Origin: Lineus longissimus
Taxonomy: Eukaryota; Nemertea; Pilidiophora; Heteronemertea; Lineidae
DNA: 60,000 nucleotides
Assembly: GCF_910592395.1 (NCBI RefSeq)
Contig: NC_088313.1
Span: 16,696,437 to 16,756,436, forward strand
Direction: 5' to 3'
This document shows positions 10,038-22,109 of this stretch, piece by piece (within the stretch, counting starts at the first letter, position 1; each line of letters starts with the position of its first letter). Both the position numbers and the translations under genes were made by a program. The notes below the pieces were generated by a model, which saw only the letters and a program-made list of their open reading frames with translations, did no database searches and was not told the DNA's origin.

Positions 10038-13000
10038 GCACGTGTGATGATGAAAAAGAAATTGGTGATTGCCAGTCCGAAGGAATCGATTGGCTCACAC
10101 TGATTGATATACAACGAAGTTACATGTAACACTGACATGTTTTAATTCATATTGACAATGGCGGGATCATTCCTTCTAGCAGAGCCGCCTCACGCATAGC
10201 GTGAGAGGTGTTCGAGAATCTATTGTTTGACCCAACTCATCAATACCAAATCCAAAGAAAAAACATCTGTCAGCCATAAAAATCCTGACTGGTGGTTTAC
10301 ATCGTTTTTAGTGATTTACTGTAAGAAGGTGGTAACATTTGGTAACTATCATCAACAAAGTGACAGATTTCGACAGCTGGTTCGAAATTTTTTGCATTTT
10401 CCTCTGTGAATCGGCTACAAATCCTACTGATACTAGATCGGGCAGTTTAACACCTTCGAGTAGAATGCGTATCTGATCGTGGATTAACTTTTTGTAGAAA
10501 GCAGTCAGGCAACTTAAATAAGCACAACATGAGAGCTGTACACATCTAAAAATGAACAGAAATTAAAAGGTGAAAAAGACGTTTCCTTTGTTGATGTATC
10601 AAAGGAATATAGATCAAGATGTTGAAGAATTGTCAAGAAATCGTTACCGAGGAAATCACGCATGGAGAGCGGTGGTTTGATCGCAGACTCATGCTTATGG
10701 AGGGGTTTTGGGCAGGGTGAGCCATAGAACCGGTTGGCAGGAGTGATGACCTTTTGGGGGGGGAGTTGTCAGGGATTCTGCCTGCTCACAATCCAAGTAT
10801 CGATGGTTCGACCCCCGATCTGGTCAGAAATTGTCAATCACATCTGGTCGCAGGTACTCTTCGTATCGTATTTTCTGCACCGTGTTGACGCATTTGAGTG
10901 CCTCTGTGGAGACCACGTTCAGCAACGTATGAATTGGAACGGACCTATTTATTCCACGGTCGTACAGTGTTAAATAAGTTGCAATCATTAAATGGGTAGG
11001 GCAAAATCTAAATAAATTTGATTATGTTTGTTTTCGACTTGCAGTTTTTTCCACATTCACCTATACATCATATAATAACAATGACGTATAAAACGCACTT
11101 TAAGGAATTGAAATGAAAAACGATAACGGGGTAGAATTGATCCGTTAATGTGTCGATACATCATTTGCACAGGTGAGCAATCTCGGGATGAACAGTCCTA
11201 GAGAAATCATTAACGTTGTGTAAATACCATAGAGGATGTTGCCACAGCATTGCAATCTCTGCAATATTTACTGGAATTATCCAGCGTGCAGATAGTACCA
11301 CTTTTTTCTCACGGAGGATAGCGGATACATGTTGGATGCCAAAGAGTACGACAGTTTAGGACAGAAATAAACTTTTGTATAAGCCAACTTTGTCAGCGAA
11401 AATATTCAGATCGACTGACGCGATTTTCTGTTCTTTTAACTACAAGATTTCGGCACATCTACTTCTATCTACTAAGTATTAATAAGTAAAAGACGTAAGA
11501 CCGCCTCTTATCGTATTATTCTAAATGGTAATATCGTGTTAAGATTTTAATCCATATATTCTCTAAGACACCAGAGCAAAAGTTTACCGAAAATTGCTGT
11601 TAACGTAAAAACATGCACATTCGCAACTAAGGCTGTTTTAAGGTGTCAACACAATATTAGTATCGAGTCGTTTCCTTTTATCTGTTCGCCCTAAGTTACA
11701 AACGCCTCAGCGGGATGGCGTATTACTTTTGCCTTTGTTTTAAACACCATAAAGTCTGCCCAAGTTCCTTTGAGGCTAAGCACGTCGTAATGATTTTTAC
11801 TACTCGAAATATTCTGTACAATGATAACGTTTTTCATATCTTAAAGCGGATGAAAAGCAGTCTATCGTGAAATGTCAATGCATTGTCTGCAAAGGACGGA
11901 TAACAAGAAGTTTTGGTACGCTGTTGTCCACGAGTTAAAAGCTCTTGAGTAGGCCTACCATACCCCTAAAGCTGAAGACAAGTTTTCGTTTCTGATGTGG
12001 ATGAAAATTTGTATGGGCAAATGGTACTCAGCTCATTTCGTGGTTATAGGCAACTGATTATCCCAACACTTCATCGACTTAGTTGTGTCAATACTTTTAA
12101 AAAATTGCGACGATATTGAGTTGTTTACCATATAGGCTGTTATAGCCTGAAGAAAGCACGTGATGAAATCAAGTCGCTGATTTGAGGTCATCACAGGAGT
12201 CTTGGGCGATACGTCAGAAATACGAAAGACGAGAACATCTATATTGCCAACACTGTAGCTAATCAACTGCCCAGGGACACGTCACCACCAGAAGCCCCAA
12301 ATACTTTCTAATCAATCCGACCATGTCTTATTTGAACGAGTAATATCGGATCAACCGTCACGATAATGAGTGAATATCAATACTACGTGACCTCCAAACG
12401 TGTTTTCGACGACATGCTCACGTGCTTTCAGGCAGATCGCAGATGAGCTGCGGCGTGTCTTTCTTCAAATTGATATTCACACTGATGCGGGGATGAAGCA
12501 TCTGGTACATATCCCTGTAATTAACAGCTATTTGTGATAAGGCAAAGAAGCAATGTCATTTTGTTTGGAGTGCATCTCTCAGCAAGTCTACTTTACAAAT
12601 ACCGAGCGTGTGTTCCAGGAAAGAATTGCGACTGCTTTCTGTGTACCTGCCTTTTACATACAGTAATCACCTGAGGGTAGCCTTGATCTCATACTCGCCA
12701 ATCCGAATCTACGGAGTGGCACGACTAAAACGCCTGGAATCATGCAGTGCACACTTGACGATTAATCATCAGGTTCTTATGTCAATTTAAAGCAATATCA
12801 AGTTTTATTTGCCATCATATCTTGGACACGGTTCCATCAAACATGTCAAAGATGGGTCAGTCTTTGATTTTCTTTGTCTCTCCCAGGAATGCAAGACCCT
12901 CTGGTTTCACTGATGCATCCATAAAGGTAAGACAATTAGCAGGCTCAGTGTCTCTTATCGCCGTCGGTGGAACGTACATTTTGGTGGTTGAACGTACAGA

Positions 13001-14939
13001 GCTACCCAGCATTCTTCCAGTTCAGTCGGTTATGAATGACTGGTGTCGGACGGCCTATTAGCCAGAGGAAATGTCAGCGAGCTTCCGTTGGGAACTTGTG
13101 CTAAACCAAGTCTCTGGCTGGTACTTCATGGGACTTACACGAAAAGCCTTGATATAAGAAGGTTAGGAGATGGGCCCTGACTCACAGATTGCATATCCTC
13201 CTAAGGTTTCTGTTCAATTGACAATGATTTGAGTGAGAAAAGAGATCGATCGGTGGCTATGATTTCATTTCAAAGTTTTATTTCACCCGTATTATCTGCC
13301 ACACCAGCCGACGGGAGCCTAATTAAGGCTCCATCCGATGAGAGGAAAAAAATGAAACAGATCTCCAGGTAGAATATATAGGGCAATATCCAATGTTCCA
13401 TCTTTTTGAAGATGAAAAAAATGACAGAAAAACTCCTTAATCAGAAATTGTCGTTACATCGACTATTATTTAGAGAGCATAGATCTAACGAATAATTACT
13501 TTGTCACTGTGCTTCGCCCGTATGGAGATGATGGTATGGTGATGATAACGCGACAACAATATATTTTGTCTCCCAGTAAATATAACAGCCTCAGCTCCGA
13601 TCCCGGCTCCCCGCGATGACGTATACTGCCGCAGGAATGTCAACCTTATTCGGAAAAATAATTGAAAACAAATACAGATTTGATTAAGATTTCAACCAAG
13701 TACCAAGGAGCTCAGTCGGTAAAGGCATTCAAAATTTGAAATTTGAAATTGATTTATACTTTTCAATTATATCAAAAGGCAAGGGTGCATGTCAAAAAGA
13801 TTGATAAAAAACCCAACACTGGTCGTTTGGGGAAAGGAAAATGGAAACCTATGTTCTTCTCTTTTATCATTTTGGCATCAGCTGATGAAAATCTTATTAA
13901 AATCTTACCAGAATGCCAAGAAGCTCACAACCATTGAGACCGTTACAAAAATCACATTAATACACACACTCTCTTAAGGGGTGGCTAGCACTAAAGCTGA
14001 ATAAACATGATGTGGTCTTCAGTACCACCTTTCCCATAACTCAGATGCAATTGATTTCATTATAGAGTTTGGGTGGCATTGGTTTGCTAAGTGTCATAAT
14101 TCACGCCATACATCACCAGCAGAACGCGTATTATAAGGAATACCCATTATGGGGTATCGGCACCGCGCCAAGATCACAGATAGAGGTGGTGGAGATTCAG
14201 CTTTTAACCTCTTCTGGGCGAGTTTCAAAAAAATTTTAAAACGAATTCTGTCCGATATTTTTATTTGACACTTTATTGAGTAACCCATTCAATTTAAAAT
14301 CTTAGCGGTCTCTTCAAAATTTCCGTTTTGATGTCTGGTGCTGGCCAAACTTTGTGGGTGATCCCTTTTGGTGAATGATGTATTTCGGTTTAGCAACACA
14401 ATTACCGCGTCAGCCTTAACCAAATAATATAGGACTTGCCTTCCAGAGGGACTTGCGCTTCTGTTACATCGGCAGTCTGTCAAGTCAAATGTTTCGCTGC
14501 TTCTATACATTAGCACAAGCTCCTCACAACATCATTACGTCATGCAAATCCCATGAAGAATAAAAATATTAACCTGACAGTGATCTAGTTTGTACAAGAA
14601 TATGTCAAGATATTACCCAAGTAAAGACGAGGTGACCAGAATAGCATTTACGTAATCTATCGGGTCTGTGGATTAATTTGGCATCAGCTCGTAATCTGAA
14701 TGACCAATCCAGTCGTGATTTGATATTGGATGCCCTGATGGTGTAAGCGTAATCGCCGTAAAGATGATACAACTAAGAAGAAATAAGTACTGCAGTCAAA
14801 TCCCGAGTAGTCTGCATTGATTTTACTTCCATTGATTTGTCAAGCCAATAACAGAGCTGGAGGTTTTGTGATTTCAATCGTAGTCGGCACAGGTTTTCAT
14901 CATTGGAGTATTTGACATGGCATGTAGAAGAGAGTCGCC
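10038..14939. other. Unassigned DNA
   Basis: No supported gene in almost 5 kb. Seen by eye: a small inverted repeat CTCACGC-ATA-GCGTGAG near 10190, TACATGTA near 10123, a G homopolymer of about nine bases near 10748, an isolated tRNA B-box-like string GGTTCGACCCC near 10805, and a degraded relative of one (CTCCGATCCCGGCTC) near 13595. The last two may be remnants of old tRNA-derived repeats. Frames of 60-79 codons show no features. Confidence 0.5.
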
Positions 14940-15033
14940 CTCTTAACCACATGAGTATACCGGGACTGACAGGGAATCGAACCCGGGACCTCAGAGGTGA
15001 CTGGGCTGATGTTTCCACTGTGTCATTGAAAGA
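14940..15033 (-). mobile_element. tRNA-derived SINE or tRNA-like pseudogene
   Basis: Read on the minus strand, a pol III A-box-like TGACACAGTGG (15025-15015) is followed about 30 bases later by a perfect B box GGTTCGATTCC (14983-14973), the internal promoter layout of a tRNA. The T-arm stem around the B box pairs at four of five positions. The acceptor ends do not pair and no CCA is present, so this is not a working tRNA. It is best read as the 5' head of a SINE whose body continues towards lower coordinates, perhaps to about 14800. The 3' limit and tail are unclear. Confidence 0.65.
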
Positions 15034-16706
15034 TACCTCGACCCGTGATGCACACAATTCGAAACGAAAGAACCAAATCTTATCTCATTGCTTTATAGGG
15101 TCACGATACTGGGTTAGAAAAATATTACTGCATCCCGTCACGTTCGCTGAAATGATTGAAATCTATTGTATGGTATCTATTGTTGTGACTTTGTAATTAC
15201 TCTTGATTTTTATTCCTCCTTGTGAAAATAGTCGTGCGTCATTGAAATAATGGGTGACACTAATTAAATTCCCTATCTTTATGCTGCAGCAACAGGCCGT
15301 ATTTAGCGTCGGGAAGCTTCACAAGATGATACATCTTTGTTTCGTTTTTAAAGAGTAATTAGATTGGAACTGCATTGCTTTTCATTAGAAAAAATACTGA
15401 GTTCAATTGAAGAATGCGAGGAACCACTTCAAGAGCTGCCTCGTTCATCCTAACAAAGTCCTTAGAACTTTTTTTGTTGAGGACTGTGGTTCTTTCTGTA
15501 AGGAGGCAAATGTAGCTCTTATGCTTCCCGAAATTGGTGGCTTGCATTGGAACTAACTTTTTCCCCTTGTCCGTCATTAAATGCATTCAAGTGTGTTGGT
15601 CAACCATGACTATCTCCTTTGTCCCTCCACCATAAGGCCTAGTTTCCCCTTATGACATCACTATTTCGGACACTCAGCGCCCCATTTCTGGAAAGGTGTA
15701 CAGATGTAGCCTTTCTAAATCCGGATCTTGGCCTTGTTTTCGGCGGCGATGTCGACGTTTATCAGCAACTATACACACATTGCTGCAGATGCCCTGGTGA
15801 TTTCGTTCTTGAGTTTTGCCATTGTTTTTCAAACAGAAAAAGCATCGTCCAAGCCTCAGACAGCGTTCAACCCGATAAAAATTAGATAAAATTGAATTGA
15901 TATATTTTACACTCTGTTAATATATGTGTATCGAACTATCAACGCACGGCCATACTTTGGTGGCAGGCAGGGTATAGGTTTCAAAAAACGAGTTTTTCAT
16001 GCAAATTTGATGTTCTAAATTAGATTGCAATCATAAAATTGGTCTTACCTTCAAGCGTCTATGTACTTGTAGAGTGCAATAACGATATACAACGGTAATA
16101 TTGTTTCGGAATAAACACAAGTTATTAGTCCGTGAAACTTACACAGAAGCTTGGATACAACTAGTCCTCTTGCCTTACTCCCAGGTCTTTGCGTCGCCGA
16201 CGATCGTCAGACGAGCCGCAGGCTGAGAGACAGGGAAGACTAGTCGATCAGAATCGATAGGCACGACTTCCCGGAGAACGCGCAATCGTGATGTATTGGA
16301 TGGATTGGTTTGCGCTCGTGTCCTAACGTCGAGGGCGAGGGGTTTCTTGACGGGATTCGGCCAAGCGATAAAAGGAGGATGTCATTTTGGATTGTTGCAT
16401 CTTTAACTAGAAAGCCTCACAGTCATAACTTTATCGCATGACTTACCGCCCGCGAGTGCCACCGGCCTTTGCCACAAGAGGCACAAGAGACATTTAGTAG
16501 AACTACTTCTGATTACAATTAGATATCTCTGACACAGCTTCTGGCAATAGGATGTCTTTACGTTTTTTACATTTGATAGATGTTCAGTCGATCGCGAGAT
16601 TTACACAAGACAGCTGGTAAAAAAGGACCCCCCATGAGATTTCGCTTATATCCAGGGTCGTATGCTTTTGAAGTTAACTGAGATGCTCTCGCCTATTAGT
16701 ACCAAA
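15034..16706. other. Unassigned DNA
   Basis: No supported gene. A segment of about 85 bp near 16160-16245 begins ACTAGTCCTC and ends GAAGACTAGT, possibly weak terminal inverted repeats of another small element. The frames present are under 98 codons and featureless. Confidence 0.45.
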
Positions 16707-16750
16707 TTTCAACCAAGTAAAGAACTTAGTAAGTTTTTACTTGGTTGAAA
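16707..16750. repeat. Perfect 15-bp inverted repeat with 14-base loop
   Basis: TTTCAACCAAGTAAA at 16707-16721 is mirrored by TTTACTTGGTTGAAA at 16736-16750. A thirteen-base stretch of the same arm, TTTCAACCAAGTA, recurs at 13690-13702. It may be a foldback fragment or a transposon end. Confidence 0.6.
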
Positions 16751-19700
16751 AATGAGCACAGCGACATCAGAAACCCTCGTAACGATCCGAGACATTCGTT
16801 ATGCCATCACCGCAAATTCGAAAGTTGCTGCCTCTAAGAAAACTTAGTGGATTAGCAAATAATTTCGAAGCAATATGACGACACCCACCGCGTTTTATCT
16901 CTGCACAAATCAGTGGTAACAGCAGTGTATAACCATACACAGTGTATGAGCAGTCCCTCTTCTTATATAAATCTTCATGGAGACCCCAATAAGCCAAATA
17001 TGCTATTTATATGGACACAAATGTCGCACTAATGCAATTTATGGTGCCTCAAAAACCATGCTGGTTAGTGGGATACGTGCTGCAGCGGCGAAATGGTCCG
17101 CTCTGGCAATTCTCGATCAGAGTTTTTCCCTATCGCTTCCGTTTATTTGGCTCCGGGTTATGGAAGATCATTATCTTTCTTATATTGGTATGCCAGGGGT
17201 GACATCATGTGACCAAAAATGTATGGCTTGGGTTAAGTGCTGATGATCATTTTACCCCCTGGCACCTCCAAGCAATCCAGCAGCCATGCAGAGCAGAGGT
17301 GGCTGTAATGCGCTGATATGGATCTCAGAGCCTTGTATTAAGAGGGCCGAGGGGCTTCATGCCTTAACTTCAACTGACCTCATGAGAAGAGAGTATCAAC
17401 TGATGTGTCTTACAGTACGGTACCCTAAAATGTAATTTCTTTCGTAAAGATTATGGAGATTGCCTCCAATACTGGATCCATTTTTGAAACCAAATGCCCC
17501 TAACACATTCTGCAGTAGTTTGCTTCACGGGGCGCCAATCCGCTGCCTTGTATGCGGTTGTAATCTACGGTGAGCTGTTCTTTTTTTTAACGTTCGTTGC
17601 TGTGATGGGTCTATATCGAATCAAGTATTCTTACTGTCTCGCCAATTTAGAACACATTTGCAACACGTGTCGTTTAGCTGTCCCGCGGGATTGGGAAATT
17701 GTAAAGTTGCTTGCGAATTGAAGTAAATGTAGAATTTCTCGCGAGCACTTTACATCCATTTTTTTTGACAGCAGTATTGGCATTCATGACTTTTTTGCTA
17801 TCATTCCTTGGTTATTTAGATGTTATTTCTATGAACGCCTTGGTATTCTGAACTTCTTGACTTCCAATCTACAATGTACATGATGAACTGGTACGTTTTT
17901 AGACTGATAGTACTTTACACTTGCATATGCTTTACAGCCATATAGATCTAGGCTATAAATCACTAAGCAGAAAACAAGATATAACTTTCCAACGCCAGAG
18001 ACTCATCATTTATCACATCAAGGTGCAACTATGCTTATTTTGTGCTTCTTTCCAAAGTGTCCAGCATACTCTTCAATCATCCTCGTATATCGTTGCTGTT
18101 GGTTTTACCCTTGATTGAGAAGCCCGATGTGGATTTTGGTTTCAGGCGCCAAAGGTTCTCATTGCCATATCAAACAGCAACTATGCATTTGTATCTGTAT
18201 TTTGAAAATATACTTGTTAAATTGACACCCTCTTTAATCATTCTTCCTTTTCGCTAGCAATCAACTGATGTGTTACCCTTGGCCAAGAAGTGCAAGGTTC
18301 TATAGGTGGGCGCAAAAGGATAACTTTCTTCACACCAAGGTGCAAGTTGTCGAACCTTCCTAAGTATAGGCCTACTTGGAGCTCCATCTTTCAACATCTT
18401 CAATTTTTTGTTAGTAAATGGCCTAGTTAACCTTTGATGAGGAAAGTTCACTGGTGATATCATGATTTCAGCTATTCTTGCTATTAGAGCAAGGTCAGAG
18501 CAAGGTCACCTTTCGATTTGTGGTAGTAATCGGATGAAGAGCCGGCCATGATCTATTTTCCTTAACTGACAAAATGATTTCGAAAATACATACTCCCCTT
18601 TTTCCAATACAAACCAGACAGCATCCCTCGTCGGGTTTGCAAATCTAAAGAAAATCATCACGCCACCTCCAAATGGTTTCGAAAACTATCTCCTTCCTTG
18701 GCAACTGATTGAAGAAGCAACTGCACGCTGAAAGCTACCAATCACCACCGAGCTTTCCACCTCGTTTCAAAAGATGGCGATTGATGCGAGAACGTGAGTA
18801 ATCTAAACATGTCATTGCTGATCAACGGAGAGTTTGGAGCGTGAGTCGATGGCCCGATGTGGCTTCTTTCGAAGTAAGAGGACCACCCAAGTCTTATACT
18901 TGCATTGTTGCGTTTCCCTGCACACAACAGTCGAGAAAGGCGTTTCCAACTTGATACATTCGATATTTTCATAAGTTCCAAAACGAACTTCAGGACCAGA
19001 AAACGCTGTCTACAAAAACGTGCTTCATTCACTGGCATTTTGTGCACTGCAACTGGGGATTGCGGTTGATAGATTCTCGGCCATCAAACAATGGGAGAAT
19101 GCAAACCCAGTTAACCCACCGCATCAGTGGATCAGAGGAGCATTTTCGATCCAACAGGTTCATGTGTTCAATCTTGAAGAAAAAAAGGGATATTAAAGCA
19201 TGCAAATCGTGTACTTTAAATCGTACTCACCTTAATTTATATCGTCTTTCAAATTCAGCCAAGGTCTAGACGTATTCGCTTGAGAGTCCCAGAGCTAGCT
19301 TGTAAAGTACATCCAGATATTTTAGTTATCAATTCAAGATCCAGGAAAAGGTTTTATGCATATTTTCACCCCAATGTCAACAAGGTCGGACTTTGTATTC
19401 CAGTTATGTTGCAAAGGAAACAGTTGAAAACGTCGATCATTCTATGATTTATTCAAACTTCTCAGCAATATATATAAAGAACGGAAAATACGCAACCACC
19501 GAAGTCCAAAGGCTTTCCAAACACGAGCAATGGAGAAGTTGCGCAGTAGGTATCCGCACTTGCCACAGCCCTTTCCTTCAATCTCAATCTTGCAGATCAT
19601 TCAACCAAACTACACTAAGAATAAGTTTCAGAAAGTATAATCCCTTATAGTCTCCGAAGTTTCATCAACGTCAAAGCCAGATATCAAACTCAACAAGGTG

Positions 19701-22023
19701 TTGCATTTTCCTCTGGAATATTGTTGGTGTAGATTGATGTAGCTTCCTTTAACTATATCCTTACCATGGCCAATATTCACACTCGAATCAGCAGCATGTG
19801 AAGGTGTTTTCAAATCCGCTCTTTCCTAACACCGTTCTCGTTCCTTTAACTCAGAGAATGATTCTAACAAACGAAGCTACTCCAACTGTCAACGTCTTTG
19901 AGAAAGCGTACATCTCTATCAATGAATTGCTTCTTTTCAATGCTCCACAAGATAAGCTCAATGGCAAGACGTTCTCTGCAGTATGGGACGTTTCGATACA
20001 AAATTTACATAGCCCTATCTCTATTTACTGTTCTATATGCTCCGTGTATATTCTGATAATGAAGGTGTTTCTCTTCATCTTTGCTGAAATTTCTAAACAC
20101 GCCGGAGGGCATATAGAGTAAGAAAATATACTGGTAAAACTGACACAAGTCTTGAGAAACTCACTTCTGACACCTAAGGCATGTCTACCTGAGATGGGGA
20201 GCTTCCTCAACGAATCTTTGGTTACTTTTGATCTGATGTTTTTCATACCACAGCCACAATTCCGCGACTGAGGTGGAAACGTTCATCCGTGATATTGAAT
20301 AGTATTTGTCGCATAACTAACTGTTGGCAAATATACTTGGAACACTGAACCTCGTCGAATCGGTCTCCCCTCTCCGGCATTCCATCAGTACCAAGAACAG
20401 CCAATTTTAAACTACCTCATCTGCTTTCTGGTTGGGGCTGTGCTCTCACCCCTTCTAAACTTTCTGGACCCGTCACTTGTAGACTAGTCTACTTTCGCAC
20501 TTACTTTCGCACCCTCCGGTTACAGATCGAGCTGATTCCAACTCCGATCGCAACATTATCGATGAGAAATAAGGTTAATTTCAGCTTTCAAACGACTGCT
20601 GCTATTTCATATATGACACTTCAGCATGAGCAAGAAGAGCCACCTCATACCCTCAAGCAACCAATGTAAGTCCATTTACCACATCAAAAGTCCCATTAAG
20701 GATAAAAGCCTTTGTTTTTAAGTCCACAAAGCTCATGATGATTGGTTTCGTACGAATAGCCTCGGGTGTGTCCAACACAAAGTATAGTAATAAGTGGTGA
20801 CAGTCTTTGGAGTCGTCATTTGAAATGGAACTGGAATTTGGAATGGAAGGTTCAAAAGTTATACTAAGGTACTTCTTACAATTTTTTCTTCTTCCTCAAT
20901 CAAAATATTTTTCTTGACAAACAATAAGAACATGAAAGTTTCTTTTGCTTTTACTCACCATTTTCCGATCTCTGATTTATCTACGATTGTCTGTCTGCGA
21001 TAAATCACAAACGAATTTCTGCTGATGCCATTTAAGCAATTAGAAGTGATGAATGCCTGAAGCAGTCGTTTCGTCTTTTAAATGAATCGTTGCAATGATT
21101 AGATAACAAAGCTCTGGGTGTTTGCTATAACAGCCGTGATAAATGGAATGTCATCCTTGTCCTTCATATTCTTGAATACATGATCACGTTCAAAAACTCA
21201 GTTCAGCTCGAGGGTTTGTCTGCCATGGCATGAAGCATTTGAGAGGTCTTGCAAGCCATCTCATACTCAAAGACTCCTTGAAACGCTTGATAGTTTTTTT
21301 GTAATTGCTTTGTCTTTTAATGGTGTGGTTTTAGGCTATGCGAGGAGTTATCTATGGTAAAGGAGTTTGGTGCCATAAGTTGGTGCCACCATGCTAGTCT
21401 GTGTTGTAATCTAATTTAAACCGTTCTAAGAAAACCAAATGTTCGATCTGATCGCAAAAAACTACGCTCTGCTACCATATAATGGAGTGGGACTGCTTGC
21501 CAGTGTTTTCTAGGTGGGATGGAGCTAATCACGGCCACCCAGAGGTCAGATCTTTGATCGAATGCCGTAAACATTCTTCCTTCAAGTTCATGCGACATTT
21601 TGTCGACATGTTCCACTCCTTTGAATAATCATTTGACGCTTCATAACGCCTACTAATATTCGCTCGAGAAAAAAGCTGCAAAAGGAACTACCCGTTGGTG
21701 ATAACATTTATAAGTCTCATTTGCTCGTGCAAAATGAGCTTCATTAGAGGAATTGTCACATACCCCCAGCTTATACTAGTCACTGTTCTTTCTGTATTTG
21801 TCGATGCAAAAGGTAAGCATATATTCTTCTTTTCTAAGCTGTCAATTTGGTTGTGACAGCGCTGCCGTTTATCTTTCTCGGTGCCCATCGAGATGAGGCC
21901 ATACAATGCGCTCGGTAGAATCGACGCGTGATGTTCATTGGTTGTGATGATGTGGGTGCATACCTTTTTGAACCAAGGCGAGGTGTAATACTCAGAAGAT
22001 ACGAAATCAACATCCGCTAAGCA
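16751..22023. other. Unassigned DNA
   Basis: More than 5 kb without a supported gene. Frames of 60-107 codons occur on both strands, the longest at 19798-20121 (+) and 18742-19047 (-). None has a domain or convincing flanking splice sites. I see no notable tandem repeats. Confidence 0.5.
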
Positions 22024-22100
22024 TTCAATGTGTCTGTGACTCGAAAGATTGATGTAATGGTAGCCCTTACATCAATGTTTCGAGTCACAGACACATTGAA
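22024..22100. repeat. Near-perfect 34-bp hairpin
   Basis: Arms at 22024-22057 and 22067-22100 are reverse complements with one mismatch in 34, separated by nine bases. The outer ends read TTCAATGTGTCTGTGACTCG and its complement. The stem length is in the range of a microRNA precursor, but natural precursors usually carry bulges, so a recent foldback repeat or a very young hairpin RNA locus is more likely. The right arm abuts CCGGTGTAA (22101-22109), the same nine bases that end the family B transposons. Confidence 0.8.
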
Positions 22101-22109
22101 CCGGTGTAA

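Noticed and set aside
10804-10814. GGTTCGACCCC resembling a tRNA B box
   Set aside because: No A box at the right distance and no cloverleaf; at most a degraded SINE remnant.
14940-15033. Functional tRNA gene
   Set aside because: The acceptor ends do not pair, although both internal promoter boxes are present.
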